Assembly: GCA_963840535.1 (NCBI GenBank)
Contig: CAWIZJ010000041.1
Span: forward strand, 6,722-70,721
Direction: 5' to 3'
DNA length: 64,000 bases
Source of the DNA: VAZQ01 sp963840535
GTDB taxonomy: Bacteria; Pseudomonadota; Alphaproteobacteria; Rhizobiales; Xanthobacteraceae
The notes under the pieces: model-generated
Told to the model about the DNA's origin: nothing
Databases searched by the model: none
What the model saw: only the letters and a program-made list of their open reading frames with translations
In this document: positions 18,431 through 27,966 of the stretch, piece by piece
How positions within the stretch are numbered: the stretch's first letter is position 1
Layout: each line of letters opens with the position of its first letter
Position numbers and translations under genes: made by a program

Positions 18431-19933
18431 GTGGCATCCGCCTTCACCAACCTGGGCGACCTCGTCCGCCGTGAGCGCGATCCCGGCAAGATCGCGATCA
18501 TCGATCTCGGCGGCGAGGAGCCGCCGCGCGAGCTCACCCATGCCGCGATCGACGCGATGGCGAACGGCGTCGCCCGCGCCCTCGCCGCGCGCCGGTTCGC
18601 GCGCGGGGATCGCATCGCCATCCTCTCCGCCAATCGAGCAGAGTATCTGGCGACCTATTACGGCATCATGCGTGCAGGCCTGGTCGCGGTGCCGGTGAAC
18701 TTCAAGTTTCCCCGTTCCACGATAGGCTTCATCCTGCGCGATGCCGGGGCGCGACTGGTGTTCTGCGACGGCATGCGCCGTGCCGACGTCCCCGAGCATC
18801 TCCCCTGCGTGCAATTCGGCAGCGCCGATGGCTTCGACCGCTTCGTCGACCCCGGACCGTTCGACGCGACAACACCGGGCGACGGCGAGCCGGCCATGTT
18901 CCTCTACACCTCCGGCTCGACCGGCGCCCCGAAGGGCGTCGTGCTCTCGCACCAGAGCCACATCTGGGTGGTCGAGACCCGGCTTGCTCCCGATCTCGAG
19001 CGCCACCGTTATCTGATCGCCGCGCCGCTCTACCACATGAACGCGTTGGCCCTGGCCAAGCTCGCCTGCGCAGCCCATGCCACGATCGTGCTTCTGCCGC
19101 AGTTCACGGCCGGCGCCTATATCGAGGCGATCGAGCGTTACCGCTGCACCTGGCTGACCGCGGTGCCGCCGATGATCGCGATGATGCTGCGCGAGGGCCA
19201 AGCGCTGGCGCGCACCGATCTTTCGAGCGTCGAGTTCGTCCGCATGGGTTCGGCGCCGGTCGGTGCGAGCCTGATGCAAGCGATCCGCCGCGCTCTGCCG
19301 CAGGCCGCGGTCACCAACGCCTACGGCACCACCGAGGCGGGCCCGGTCGTGTTCGGTCCGCACCCAAGCGGCCTGCCGCAGCCGGAAACCTCGGTCGGCT
19401 ATCCGCATCCCAGGGTCGCGCTTCGGCTCGTCGACGGCGGCAACCGCGATGCCGATCAGGGCGTCCTGGAGATGCGCTGCCCGGCGGTCATGAACGGCTA
19501 TCACGAACGGCCGGACGTGACGCCGCCGTTCACCGCCGACGGCTTCTATGTCACCGGCGACGTGTTCCGGCGCGACCGCGACGGATTTCACTATTTCGTC
19601 GGGCGCACCGACGACATGTTCGTGTCCGGCGGCGAGAACATCTATCCGGCCGAGATCGAGCGCATGCTCGAACGCCATCCCGCCGTGGCGCAGGCCGCGG
19701 TGGTGCCGGTCGACGACCAGATCAAGGGACAAAAGCCGGTCGCGTTCGTGGTGGCGAAGGGCGACCGGCGGCCGAACGGCGACGAGATCAAGCACTTCGC
19801 GCTCGCGAATGCGCCCGCCTATGCGCACCCGCGCTTCGTCTGGTTCCTGGACGAGCTGCCGCTCGCCTCGACCAACAAGGTCGACCGCGTCGCCCTGCGC
19901 AAGCTGGCGGCCGAGCGAGTTGCCGGCAGCTAG
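18431..19933 (+). CDS. AMP-dependent acyl-CoA synthetase
   Basis: ANL-superfamily ligase of 500 aa forming acyl-CoA from a carboxylate, ATP and CoA. The AMP-binding motif LYTSGSTGAPKGVVLSH is at about residues 158-174, followed by NAYGTTEAGPV, TGDVFRRDRDG and the hinge GRTDDMFVSGGENIYP. The catalytic lysine region near the end reads STNKVDRVALR. The GTG at 18431 gives the first in-frame start after the thioesterase. The protein is complete. The substrate class (medium-chain or aromatic) cannot be fixed from sequence. Confidence 0.92.
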   Translation: MASAFTNLGDLVRRERDPGKIAIIDLGGEEPPRELTHAAIDAMANGVARALAARRFARGDRIAILSANRAEYLATYYGIMRAGLVAVPVNFKFPRSTIGFILRDAGARLVFCDGMRRADVPEHLPCVQFGSADGFDRFVDPGPFDATTPGDGEPAMFLYTSGSTGAPKGVVLSHQSHIWVVETRLAPDLERHRYLIAAPLYHMNALALAKLACAAHATIVLLPQFTAGAYIEAIERYRCTWLTAVPPMIAMMLREGQALARTDLSSVEFVRMGSAPVGASLMQAIRRALPQAAVTNAYGTTEAGPVVFGPHPSGLPQPETSVGYPHPRVALRLVDGGNRDADQGVLEMRCPAVMNGYHERPDVTPPFTADGFYVTGDVFRRDRDGFHYFVGRTDDMFVSGGENIYPAEIERMLERHPAVAQAAVVPVDDQIKGQKPVAFVVAKGDRRPNGDEIKHFALANAPAYAHPRFVWFLDELPLASTNKVDRVALRKLAAERVAGS

Positions 19934-19956
19934 GCAAGTTTCGGCCGGTTGACCAA

Positions 19957-20718
19957 CTACTCGATGACCTCGTCGGCGCGAACCAGGATCGTGGGCGGGA
20001 TGGCGAGACCGAGCGCCTTGGCGGTCTTCAGATTCACCACGAGCCTGAACCTCGTCGGCTGCTCGACGGGCAGGTCCGCAGGCCTGGCACCTTTGAGTAT
20101 CTTGTCGACGAAGACTGCAGCACTGCGGTGCAGTGCGAGAAGGTTCGGGCCGGAGGACAGCAAGCCACCCGACTCGGCGTACTCTGCGTCATAGTAAATC
20201 GCCGGCACCTTGTGCTGTGCCGCAGCGGCCACGACGCGCTCTCGATGCATGAAAATCAATGGACCGCTCAGCACGGCAACGCCACGCGTTCGCGCGGCCG
20301 CTTCCCTGAAGGCGGCATCGAAATCGGAAGGCCGCGTCACTTCGAACGAATTGAGCACCAAACGCAAGGTCGCCGCGGCTTCTTGCATCTCGCCAAAGTC
20401 GGCGTGGTTGGCCGTGAAGGAGGGGGTCCAAACGACGCCGAAATGGGAGACACCTGGCATCATCTCGGCGAGGAGCTGCAGCCTCTTCCCCACGAGACCC
20501 GCAGCTTGGTTCGACTGCCCGGTGATGTTGCCCCCCGGAATCGTTCTTCCCTGAACATGACCCAGATCGTTCAACTCATGCTTGAAGGCTTCGTACCAAT
20601 GGGGCAGGCCGGAACCGTCCAAGTATCCGATCACCGGCGTCGCCGGCTGCTGCGCGCGCGCCGCGAGAGGCCCAGCAATGGCGCTGCCGAGCAATGCGAT
20701 GAGCTCACGCCGCCTCAT
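19957..20718 (-). pseudogene. TrpX/DUF534-type substrate-binding protein with internal deletion
   Basis: The twin-arginine leader RRRELIALLG and the C-terminus ending in RADEVIE are typical of the ABC-type binding proteins of PF04392, which are usually about 325 aa. Here only 253 aa remain. Sequence passes directly from LNDLGHVQGRTI to PGGNITGQSNQ, skipping about 65-70 residues of the first lobe. The frame stays open, so this is an in-frame deletion. It is convergent with the acyl-CoA synthetase (23 bases apart). No permease or ATPase gene is adjacent. Probably non-functional. Confidence 0.75.
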
Positions 20719-20770
20719 TCGATCGAATTGCATTCGGTCCCCAACCATCTCGAGCGAGCATGAGACATCT

Positions 20771-21652
20771 TCACGACGGCTTTGCACGCTCTGTTGTAGC
20801 GATCCAAATGCCGAGAAACACCGCAACCAGGCCAACGACAAGGTTCGGAGTAATTGGTTCGTCGACGAGTTGCGTGGCGAGCAGTGCCGCCGCTATCGGA
20901 TTGAGGGTCATGGTGTTGGCCACGCGCGTCGGTGTTGCCCGCTGCAACGCCAGCACCCAGAGAATGAACGCGAGTGCTCCACCGCCAATTCCCAGGTAAA
21001 CGCCCGCAATCCACTGCGGTGTGCCAAAGCCGCCGAGGACCGCGATCCGATTAGTCGCCAGGCCAACCAGCACCAGCGCCGCCGCGCCAAATCCCATGCC
21101 CACGGTCAAGAATCCCAGGGCACTCGACCTCTGCATGAACGGCTGCGACAAGACATTGTAGAAGGCCATGCAGAGGACCGCCACCGTCATGATCAACTCA
21201 CCGCGCCAGGCTCCGGGCGGAGCCGCGGAAAGACCCGACGCAAGTGCTGCAAAAACGCCCAGTATGGCAATGCCGACACCTGCGGACTTGCGCTTGGTCA
21301 GCGGCTCGGCGCCGAGCAGCCCGCCAACCAGCATCGTGTGCACCGGCAACGTGGAGAGCGCGAGACTTGCCCGAGCAGCGGTCGTGTAGCCGATCGCGAT
21401 GTTGTAAAGGATGAAGAACAGTCCGAAGAAGCAAATACCCAATGCGGCGACGCCGGGCCAATCGCGACGCTTCGGCCATTGCACGCGCATGACCAACGCG
21501 ACCGGCAGCACGCAGATGAAGCCGATGCCCCATCGCAGAATCGCGAGCGTAAGCGGATCGGCCTCATTGACCAGATAGCGCGTGACGGCCGCGGCCGTTC
21601 CGCCAAGAGAGCTCGAGACGATCGCGATCAGAACTCCAAGCGATTGACCCAA
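20771..21652 (-). CDS. EamA/DMT-family transporter
   Basis: Inner-membrane protein of 293 aa with about ten hydrophobic helices in two repeated halves, as in the drug/metabolite transporter superfamily. Each half ends in a typical stretch (ALSTLPVHTMLVGGLLGAEPL; MTLNPIAAALLATQL). The TTG start at 21652 follows AGGAG at 6 bases. Likely an exporter of an amino acid or metabolite; the substrate is not predictable. It stands alone on the minus strand, 52 bases upstream of the deleted binding-protein gene. Confidence 0.88.
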   Translation of the reverse strand: MGQSLGVLIAIVSSSLGGTAAAVTRYLVNEADPLTLAILRWGIGFICVLPVALVMRVQWPKRRDWPGVAALGICFFGLFFILYNIAIGYTTAARASLALSTLPVHTMLVGGLLGAEPLTKRKSAGVGIAILGVFAALASGLSAAPPGAWRGELIMTVAVLCMAFYNVLSQPFMQRSSALGFLTVGMGFGAAALVLVGLATNRIAVLGGFGTPQWIAGVYLGIGGGALAFILWVLALQRATPTRVANTMTLNPIAAALLATQLVDEPITPNLVVGLVAVFLGIWIATTERAKPS

Positions 21653-21963
21653 TCCCGTCTCCTGTCACGCCGAATTCGGCATACGGCATCTTCCTGGCCC
21701 GCGCAAACAGCGTGCTCCCCCCGTTCACTGCACCGCGCCATCCGCCCAATCAACGTTTGCGCACGCGATGCCGAACTTGCCAGCAGATTGCCTTTCCACG
21801 GCGTGCGGACCGCGCGCGCCGAGGCCGGTTGCACCGAAGAATGTCTCACGCTCGGAAATCAGCTTGACTGCGTCGGCGCCCTGGGAATGTCCCGCTGTGC
21901 CCCGTTTGCGACCGTGACGGTGCGGTGCCGTCGATCGACGTGATGCTAGCGCCAACTTTTAGC
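21653..21963. other. Intergenic region, nothing recognised
   Basis: About 310 bases between the LprI-like gene and the transporter, both minus strand. It should contain the transporter promoter. An open frame of 76 codons on the minus strand (21725-21955) has no features I recognise and is not called. Confidence 0.4.
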
Positions 21964-22402
21964 CTATTCGTCCCCGATCAGGTTTCTTAGTTCTTTTGCA
22001 CGATCAGCTGTTACCTGTAGAAAACAACCGGTGCCGGCCAAGAGCGCGGCAGTACCGCCCTCTGGATCGAAATAAAACTTGCAGTTCGCGTCCCGAAATT
22101 TTATCCAAGCGCGCTGCGCCTCGAGCAGCATCTTTTTTCGTTTTGCAGAGACCTTCGACATGAGTTTCTTGTAATTTTCATTGAGCCGAGCATCTTGACG
22201 CGCTTTTTCGTCACTCGTGCACTCAATCATTTCAGCGGTAACCCCACCGGACTTGTCCATGCAGGTCGAGTACTCCTGCGTCATTTCACTGTCGGCCGCG
22301 GCGAGCGGTGGCAGTGTTTAATAAAAGCGCCAAGACAATCAGTATACCTTCTTTTGTGCAGCGCGTTGCGGCACACGCTTTGAGCTTCCGACCTGTAGTC
22401 AT
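21964..22402 (-). pseudogene. LprI/DUF1311-like exported protein, frameshift in the signal peptide
   Basis: The mature part (CMDKSGGVTAEMIECTSDE, LNENYKKLMSKV, QRAWIKFRDANCKFY) matches the DUF1311/LprI family of small secreted proteins with conserved cysteines; some members inhibit lysozyme. A strong ribosome-binding site (AAGGAG) precedes an ATG at 22402 that opens a signal peptide (KEGILIVLALLLN). The frame then shifts by one base at about 22311-22325 before LPPLAAADSEMTQ. The open frame from an internal ATG at 22284 lacks a leader and would stay in the cytoplasm. The gene is therefore broken or carries a sequence error. Confidence 0.7.
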
Positions 22403-22792
22403 TGTGATATCTCCTTGCAGAATACATCCACTGCTTCCCTGACGTCGGCTGATGCGTGGGATTTCGGGGCACCATCGGGACTTCGGGACTGGGGAACTGT
22501 AACCGCGGAACGAGAGAAATGACGAAAGTCCCGACCGGGCCCGGTGAGACTCAGCCGATCTAGGGCGCGCCCTGCACGTGCTTGTCTGTCCTCGTCAGGG
22601 TCCAGAGCTGCAGAGCTGCCCCGTGAAGTTGGAGCAACGGACGAGGTGCGGCTGGTTCTCGTTCGCGCCGCCGTTAAAAATGTCCAGACACATGCCGTGG
22701 CCGCGAAACTTCGTCGTCAGCCGGACCCGATCGCCGTCCTCCGTGAGCAGGATGTTCCAGAACTGATGTTTCGGCGGATGGGGCGTTGCATC
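22403..22792. other. Intergenic region, no gene seen
   Basis: About 390 bases between the LprI-like gene and a minus-strand binding-protein gene. It contains short direct repeats of GGGACT near 22475-22490 and otherwise nothing I recognise. Confidence 0.4.
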
Positions 22793-23989
22793 TCACTCGT
22801 CATAGAACAAATCCCCGAACCGTACCCAGCGCTTGCCGTCAAACCGCATCAGCTGCAACTGCTGGACCGCATAATAGTCAGTCGGACTAGTGTTGACTTT
22901 GATTCCTGGTAGCAGCATTGGGAGCTCGAGGTCGCGCAGGTTCGTCGCTTGGCGCATGATATTCTCGCGAGAGAGATCGCTGCCGGCCTGTTTAAGCACC
23001 TGCACAACGGTGGCCGCGTAGTTGTAGCCATTGACGAAGTTCGGCCGCCGCACATCCTCCCCTGGCAGATACTTGCTCATCCAAGCGCGCCAATCTTTCA
23101 TAGCCGGGTCATTCTCAAACGCAGGGTCTACCGGGTCCTTGCTATGGGCCGATGACAATAGACCGACGCTGCTCTCGAGCCCGGCCGGCTCGATAATAGT
23201 GGGTACCGAGGCTGAGATATTGTTCATGAAGAAAATCGGTTTCCAGCCGAGATCGTGGACCTTACGGATTGTCTGCACTGCGAACTGTAGGAGGGTCGCT
23301 GCGATTAGCGCGTCGCAGCCGGTGGCCTTGAGCTCGACGATCTGCCGCTCGACCGAGGCATCAGTGAACTCGTAGGTCGCTTCCTTGACGATTGCGGCGT
23401 ATTTGTTGCCCAGCACATCGCGCACGCCAGCCGTATAGTCGCGGCCGAAGGCATCGTTCTGATAGAGGATACAGATTTTTGCATTTGGATTCTGCTTGAG
23501 AATGTGCCGGGTGTAATAACGAGCTCCCACGCGGTAGGTGGGGCGTACGCCGCCAATCGTGTAGGGCGTGTCCCTGTAGTTGCCCCAACGGTGAGCGCCA
23601 CTGTCGATGAACAGCTGCGGAATTTTTCGGTCGTTGAGATATTTCGCGACTGAGAGCTGAGTGGGGGTCCCAATCGAACCGAAAATAAAGGCAACCTGCT
23701 CCACTTCGATCAGCTTGCGCGTCTCGTTCCCGGTTCGCCACGGCGCGTACCCGTCGTCGACACTGATCAGGTTGATCTTGCGACCATTGATGCCACCCTG
23801 ATCGTTGATCATTTTCATGTAGGCGATCTCGGCTAGACCGGGAGCCGAGAACCGGGCGGCCGGACCGGTATAAGGCATCGTCTGGCCGATCTTGATCTCG
23901 CTATCGGTCACCCCCGGCGCGTTCTGGGCGGCCGCTGACACTGCCATTGCACCGCTTAGAAGCAAGCAGCCGAACAAGATCCGAAACAC
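22793..23989 (-). CDS. Branched-chain amino acid-type ABC substrate-binding protein
   Basis: Periplasmic type I binding protein of 398 aa. The signal peptide (residues 1-22, ending SAAAQ) is followed by GVTDSEIKIGQTMPYTGPAA, the usual start of the LivJ-like family, and INDQGGINGRKINLISVDDGY. The GTG start at 23989 is supported by AAGGAGGAG 7-10 bases upstream. No permease or ATPase genes are near, so it must serve a transporter encoded elsewhere. GC content appears lower than that of its neighbours, which may indicate acquisition. Confidence 0.9.
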   Translation of the reverse strand: MFRILFGCLLLSGAMAVSAAAQNAPGVTDSEIKIGQTMPYTGPAARFSAPGLAEIAYMKMINDQGGINGRKINLISVDDGYAPWRTGNETRKLIEVEQVAFIFGSIGTPTQLSVAKYLNDRKIPQLFIDSGAHRWGNYRDTPYTIGGVRPTYRVGARYYTRHILKQNPNAKICILYQNDAFGRDYTAGVRDVLGNKYAAIVKEATYEFTDASVERQIVELKATGCDALIAATLLQFAVQTIRKVHDLGWKPIFFMNNISASVPTIIEPAGLESSVGLLSSAHSKDPVDPAFENDPAMKDWRAWMSKYLPGEDVRRPNFVNGYNYAATVVQVLKQAGSDLSRENIMRQATNLRDLELPMLLPGIKVNTSPTDYYAVQQLQLMRFDGKRWVRFGDLFYDE

Positions 23990-24014
23990 TCCGCTCCTCC
24001 TTCGCCTTCAATAT

Positions 24015-24098
24015 AGCCGGTCCTTCAGACCCTGACGGAAGGGCCCTATGTGCGGCCGCCGCGCCGCCGAAAAGCGCGATGAACTCGCGCCGTTTCAT
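24015..24098 (-). pseudogene. Orphan twin-arginine leader of a lost binding-protein gene
   Basis: From an ATG at 24098 the sequence reads KRREFIALFGGAAAAHRA, a leader of the DUF534 binding-protein type. It then loses similarity and merges with the ribosome-binding region of the next gene. Only about 25 codons remain. Confidence 0.55.
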
Positions 24099-24258
24099 GA
24101 TCGATTGGCATTCAATCCCCACCAGCCAAGGCAGAATTGCAGCATATCGAATTGGCAGTGATCAGTCAGGAGGCAACGGGCACGATTTTGCAACCGGCTA
24201 GACGCTTCAATGTCCGTCCGGGTCATGAGCAGAAATCCAGGGCCGAGCACCTGAGGCC

Positions 24259-24651
24259 TTATTTGGCTTTCGCGCTGCGTGGCTCGAACAGCTCGACGAG
24301 ATTTCTGGACGGGTCCTGCAAGAGAATTTGCGAGCCGCCGGGTCCCATCACGATCTCGTTGCGAAATGTTACACCCGCTCCTTGCAGCCGGGCGACCTCC
24401 GCATTGAGGTCGTCCACCACGAAATGAATGCGGTTCCAGCCGCCAGACTTCGGCCGCTCGCCATCGGTCATGGGGCGGCCGGCGGAGCTTTTTGGACCGC
24501 TCAGCAGCAACCGTAGCGATCCGCGTTTGACGTCGGCAAAGGCTGGCGCCGCGCTGGAGATCAGCTCGAAGTCAAGATGCTTCGTGTACCAGGCGATCGC
24601 GGCATCAACATCATCGACCATGTAGCGAACATTGACTATCGCCTCCGGCAT
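24259..24651 (-). CDS. VOC-family (glyoxalase-like) protein
   Basis: Single-domain vicinal-oxygen-chelate protein of 130 aa with two beta-alpha-beta halves. The first half is NVRYMVDDVDAAIAWYTKHL, the second IHFVVDDLNAEVARLQGAG, ending in LLQDPSRNLVELFEP. The start at 24651 follows AGGAGG. It could be a dioxygenase, lyase or resistance protein; the function is not predictable. It stands alone. Confidence 0.88.
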   Translation of the reverse strand: MPEAIVNVRYMVDDVDAAIAWYTKHLDFELISSAAPAFADVKRGSLRLLLSGPKSSAGRPMTDGERPKSGGWNRIHFVVDDLNAEVARLQGAGVTFRNEIVMGPGGSQILLQDPSRNLVELFEPRSAKAK

Positions 24652-24793
24652 GTATCCTCCTTAGAGATAGGTTACGAGGCCCATGAAAGCCTTCGTCCTG
24701 GTGGTCCTGATGCGCTTTTCGGACGCCGGCCGACTGAGCGCGTGGAGAGCTCATCATTGCCGGCGTACGAAAACCTTGCACACGAGCAGACTT

Positions 24794-25573
24794 CTAACCG
24801 TGTCCGACGTAGTCCATCCGCCCGCCATCCACTGTCAGCATCTGTGCCGTGATCCAGCCTGACACCGGTGAGGCCAAGAACACGACCGCATTGGCGATGT
24901 CCTCCGGTTCACCGATGCGGCCCATCATCGCCAGTGCCGCGAAACGCTCCTGCGTCCCCTGCCAGTTCGTTGCGCCCCGGCCGCCGAGCGTCATGTCGGT
25001 GCGGACGAAGCCGGGCGCCACGGCGTTTACGGTGATGCCGTGTGGACCCAGCTCCAGGGCAAAGCGCCGCGTCAGAATGACGACTTCGGCTTTGGTTGCT
25101 GCGTAGAAAGCATTGCCAGCCAGGGCGGTGCCGATCGCCGCGATCGAGCTCACGTTGACGATCCGGCCATAGCGTCGCGCCCGCATGCTCCCCATGACCG
25201 CGCGGGTGGTATGGATCATGCCCTCGACGTTGACCTGACGCATGCGGGCGACCGGCTCCGGGTCGTAGGTGTCCAGCGTGCCCCGCCAAGCCACGCCGGC
25301 ATTGTTCACCAGGATCGTCACCGGACCCAGCTCTGCTTCGGTGCGGGCAACCATCGCTTCGACCGAGGCGACGTCGGCGACGTCCGCCGCCACCGCGATC
25401 GCCCGTCCGCCCGCGTCCGCAATCGCAGCGATCAGCGCCTCGGCCGCCTCGCCATTGGCAGCATAGTTCACGCATACAGCGGCGCCGTGTTGCGCGAGAA
25501 GCGAGGCCGTTGCGCGTCCGATCCCGCGTCCGCCGCCCGTGACCACCGCCACCTGGTCCCGCCATTCCAGCAT
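24794..25573 (-). CDS. Short-chain dehydrogenase/reductase
   Basis: SDR-family oxidoreductase of 259 aa. The cofactor motif TGGGRGIG (about residues 14-21), NNAG, a catalytic Ser in NVSSIAAIG, and YAATK with the catalytic Tyr/Lys are all present, with the C-terminal PEDIANAVVFLASPVSGWITAQ. The start is placed at the ATG at 25573, preceded by GAGG; the 23 upstream codons look unlike an SDR N-terminus. Cofactor and substrate are unknown. Confidence 0.92.
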   Translation of the reverse strand: MLEWRDQVAVVTGGGRGIGRATASLLAQHGAAVCVNYAANGEAAEALIAAIADAGGRAIAVAADVADVASVEAMVARTEAELGPVTILVNNAGVAWRGTLDTYDPEPVARMRQVNVEGMIHTTRAVMGSMRARRYGRIVNVSSIAAIGTALAGNAFYAATKAEVVILTRRFALELGPHGITVNAVAPGFVRTDMTLGGRGATNWQGTQERFAALAMMGRIGEPEDIANAVVFLASPVSGWITAQMLTVDGGRMDYVGHG

Positions 25574-25883
25574 GTCTACCTCTTCAAAGACCGGATCGTG
25601 CATGCCATGCGGCAGAGAACGCGTGAGATACAGCGTACGCACACGGCAGGCGCTGCAAGCCCGATGGCCACAGCGGGATAACCGATCATGGTCATGTGTG
25701 CGGCTCGGCGCCCTTGCGGCTAGTGCCGGCTGCTGTGCGGCGCCTGGTCAACCGATCATCGGCGCGTGCACGAAGACGTCGGAATTGGACGGTCGTGCTG
25801 TGGCGGTGGCGATGTCATTCCCAGCAAGGTCTATTCCCGGCAAAGTCTATTCCCGCAAAGTGTGCTGCTGACGCGACCGATCT
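25574..25883. other. Intergenic region with short direct repeats
   Basis: About 310 bases between two minus-strand genes. Around 25815-25860 the phrase TATTCCCGGCAAAG/TATTCCCGCAAAG is repeated. No gene was seen. Confidence 0.35.
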
Positions 25884-26303
25884 CTATTCATGCTGCCTTT
25901 GCGTCTTCTCCCTCATGATGGCCAGCAGGCGCTCCGTTACGGGGTCCAGTTTGTCGGGCATGACCTCCTGGGCCGCAGAGTCTCCATTCGTTTCCGACGA
26001 CCCGAACGGTTGCTCGCGAAAGGACGAGGACAGGTCCAACGTCCGCTTCCCTTGCTGCTGCTTCCGCAAGACCCGGATCACCCTGATCCTGTCGCCCTCG
26101 CTGATAAAATCGATGTCATCGCTTTCATTGAGTTGTTGTTTCAACTTGTCCCTTACAGAGTTCTTGGCTTTTTGAGTCTCGGTTATCAGGATTGAAAGCT
26201 TATTCGCCTTGTGTATGTACTCATCCCAACCCTGCAATGTCTGAACCTTGTCCATGGGGAGAAACCCAATGGTCTTTGTCTTGGCTTCGCCCTGGTCTGG
26301 CAT
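25884..26303 (-). CDS. Hypothetical protein, charged
   Basis: Protein of 139 aa, hydrophilic, Lys/Gln/Glu-rich, without a signal peptide or membrane segment. GAGGA precedes the ATG at 26303. The middle (VRDKLKQQLNESDDIDFIS) looks helical and possibly coiled. I do not recognise the family. Codon use in the gene is less GC-extreme than its neighbours. Confidence 0.5.
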   Translation of the reverse strand: MPDQGEAKTKTIGFLPMDKVQTLQGWDEYIHKANKLSILITETQKAKNSVRDKLKQQLNESDDIDFISEGDRIRVIRVLRKQQQGKRTLDLSSSFREQPFGSSETNGDSAAQEVMPDKLDPVTERLLAIMREKTQRQHE

Positions 26304-26748
26304 GTCGTTGTCCTCTTGAGCACGGAGCTTCTGTCAACGCGCTGAGGCGTTCCGCCTCGGCTGCTGCAAAGGTGCCCAAGCATGGTTTACAGATGGTTAA
26401 TTCCACCAATGGACGGGTGGAAGAAGCACGATGCCTTGCGGCGAACGGGCGGGAGGCACTCTCGTACCGGCGCCCCCGGCGCAACATGACTCACCTCCAG
26501 CGGCTGTTGAACGGACATCTCCGGTCGGCACCCTTCTACCAAGGGCTGCCACAGCCAAAGGGTGGCCGCAGCCGCAGCCCTGTCGCCGCAGCTTCCCAGG
26601 TCACCCGCTTCGTTTCCGCCGCGCTCGCGGTTGGTCCGGCCTACCCCCAACTGCACCTGTGCCGTTGCGGCGCCGCGGTCGTCGGTCAGATCGTACGATA
26701 TCAACTGGCCTCGGACGGAATTGACTGCAGGTGCGCCAGTGACCGAGA
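26304..26748. other. Intergenic region, nothing recognised
   Basis: About 445 bases between the hypothetical gene and the 3' end of the broken AraC gene. Open frames occur on both strands, but none shows a ribosome-binding site plus a recognisable protein. Confidence 0.4.
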
Positions 26749-27808
26749 TCAGTGCCGTACCGGCGAATATTGCCTGTCTCGGTCATGATGCTTGCTGTCG
26801 TCGCCATGGTCCGGAGAAAGGCCGACGCATTTCTTGAAGGCGCGACTGAAGGCAGCTTCTGATTCGAAACCGACGGCCGCTGCAACGGAGACCACCTTGG
26901 CACCGTCTTCGGCCAGCAAGCGACTTGCCAATTGCATGCGCAGCTGCTCTCAGGTACTGCATCGGCGGCTGGCCGATGAAATGCACGAAGCGTTCGGCCA
27001 ACACCGAGCGGGAGGTGGCCAGCCTGCGCCGCGAGCGCATCCAGCGTCCAGTCTTGCGCCGGTGCATTGTGCAGCAACGCCAGCGCCCGCGCGACCAGTG
27101 GATCGCGCAACCCCGCGAGCCAGCCGGTTTGCCCGCCGGGCAATGCTTCGAGGTAGCGGCGCATGACGTCAACGAACAGCAGCTCGGCCATCCGCAACCT
27201 CACGACCTGTCCGGCCGAGCGGTGCTCACGAAGCTCGTGCAACGCAAACGCGATCAGATGAGACAGCCCGTTCCCCAAGATGTCGCAGGACGGACGCAAA
27301 GCAGGCGCGGCAGGGCCGACAGCACGGGATTGAAGGGCCGCAGATCGCAGCCGAGAAATCCACAGATGAATTGCGACTTGCCCGGCCCATTGCCACCTTC
27401 GATCACGGTGGATGGCAATTTGCCGGCGGCCATGTCGCGGAAGAAGGTCACCGCCTCCTCGTGGCCGTAGGTGCGCTCAGCCTCTGGCGGGTCGGCGAGG
27501 TAGTAGGCGTCACCGTGCGGAATGACCAGCACGTCGCCGGTTTCGAAGCGCTCGGGCGGTGCGCCAGCGAGCCCTGCCCAGCAGCCGCCGTGCGTGACGA
27601 TGTGCAATGAGATCAAGTGCTGCGCGGCCGGAAGCACGACGCGCCGGAACGACTCGGCCTGCGGCGCCCACGCCACCCAAGGTGTGGACGCCTCGACAAG
27701 AAACAGCATTGCGCCGGTCAGTCGCACCGAGCGCAGCATATCCGACAGCACGTCGAGCCCGGACGCTGGGGCAAGCGATGCGGACGATTGGTCATGGCCG
27801 CTGGTCAT
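26749..27808 (-). pseudogene. AraC-family regulator with cupin domain, three frameshifts
   Basis: The N-terminal cupin part starts at the ATG at 27808 (LDVLSDMLRSVRLTGAMLF; GDVLVIPHGDAYYLAD). The coding sequence then changes frame near 27300, near 27025 and near 26950. It keeps the order expected of an AraC regulator: MAELLFVDVMRRYLEALP, DPLVARALALLHNAP, SVLAERFVHFIGQPPMQYL, and MQLASRLLAEDGAKVVSVA with GFESEAAFSRAFKK, the second helix-turn-helix. Restored, it would be about 320-350 aa. It is divergent from the methyltransferase, so the 158 bases between may have been its operator region. Confidence 0.75.
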
Positions 27809-27966
27809 GCGGAGACGATCTTAATAGCACACGTAGCGGTCAAAGGAAACCAGGAAATGCAGAGCGATCTCGATGCGATCCGCGGGATGTATCGGCCTCT
27901 GCGACGGTATTCCGTCGCCGACATGGTGCGCAGCCAAGAACAATCCTACGCGAAGGGACGCGTCCC

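Noticed and set aside
26387..26704. 105-codon minus-strand open frame after the AraC remnant
   Set aside because: No ribosome-binding site, no recognisable fold, biased composition.
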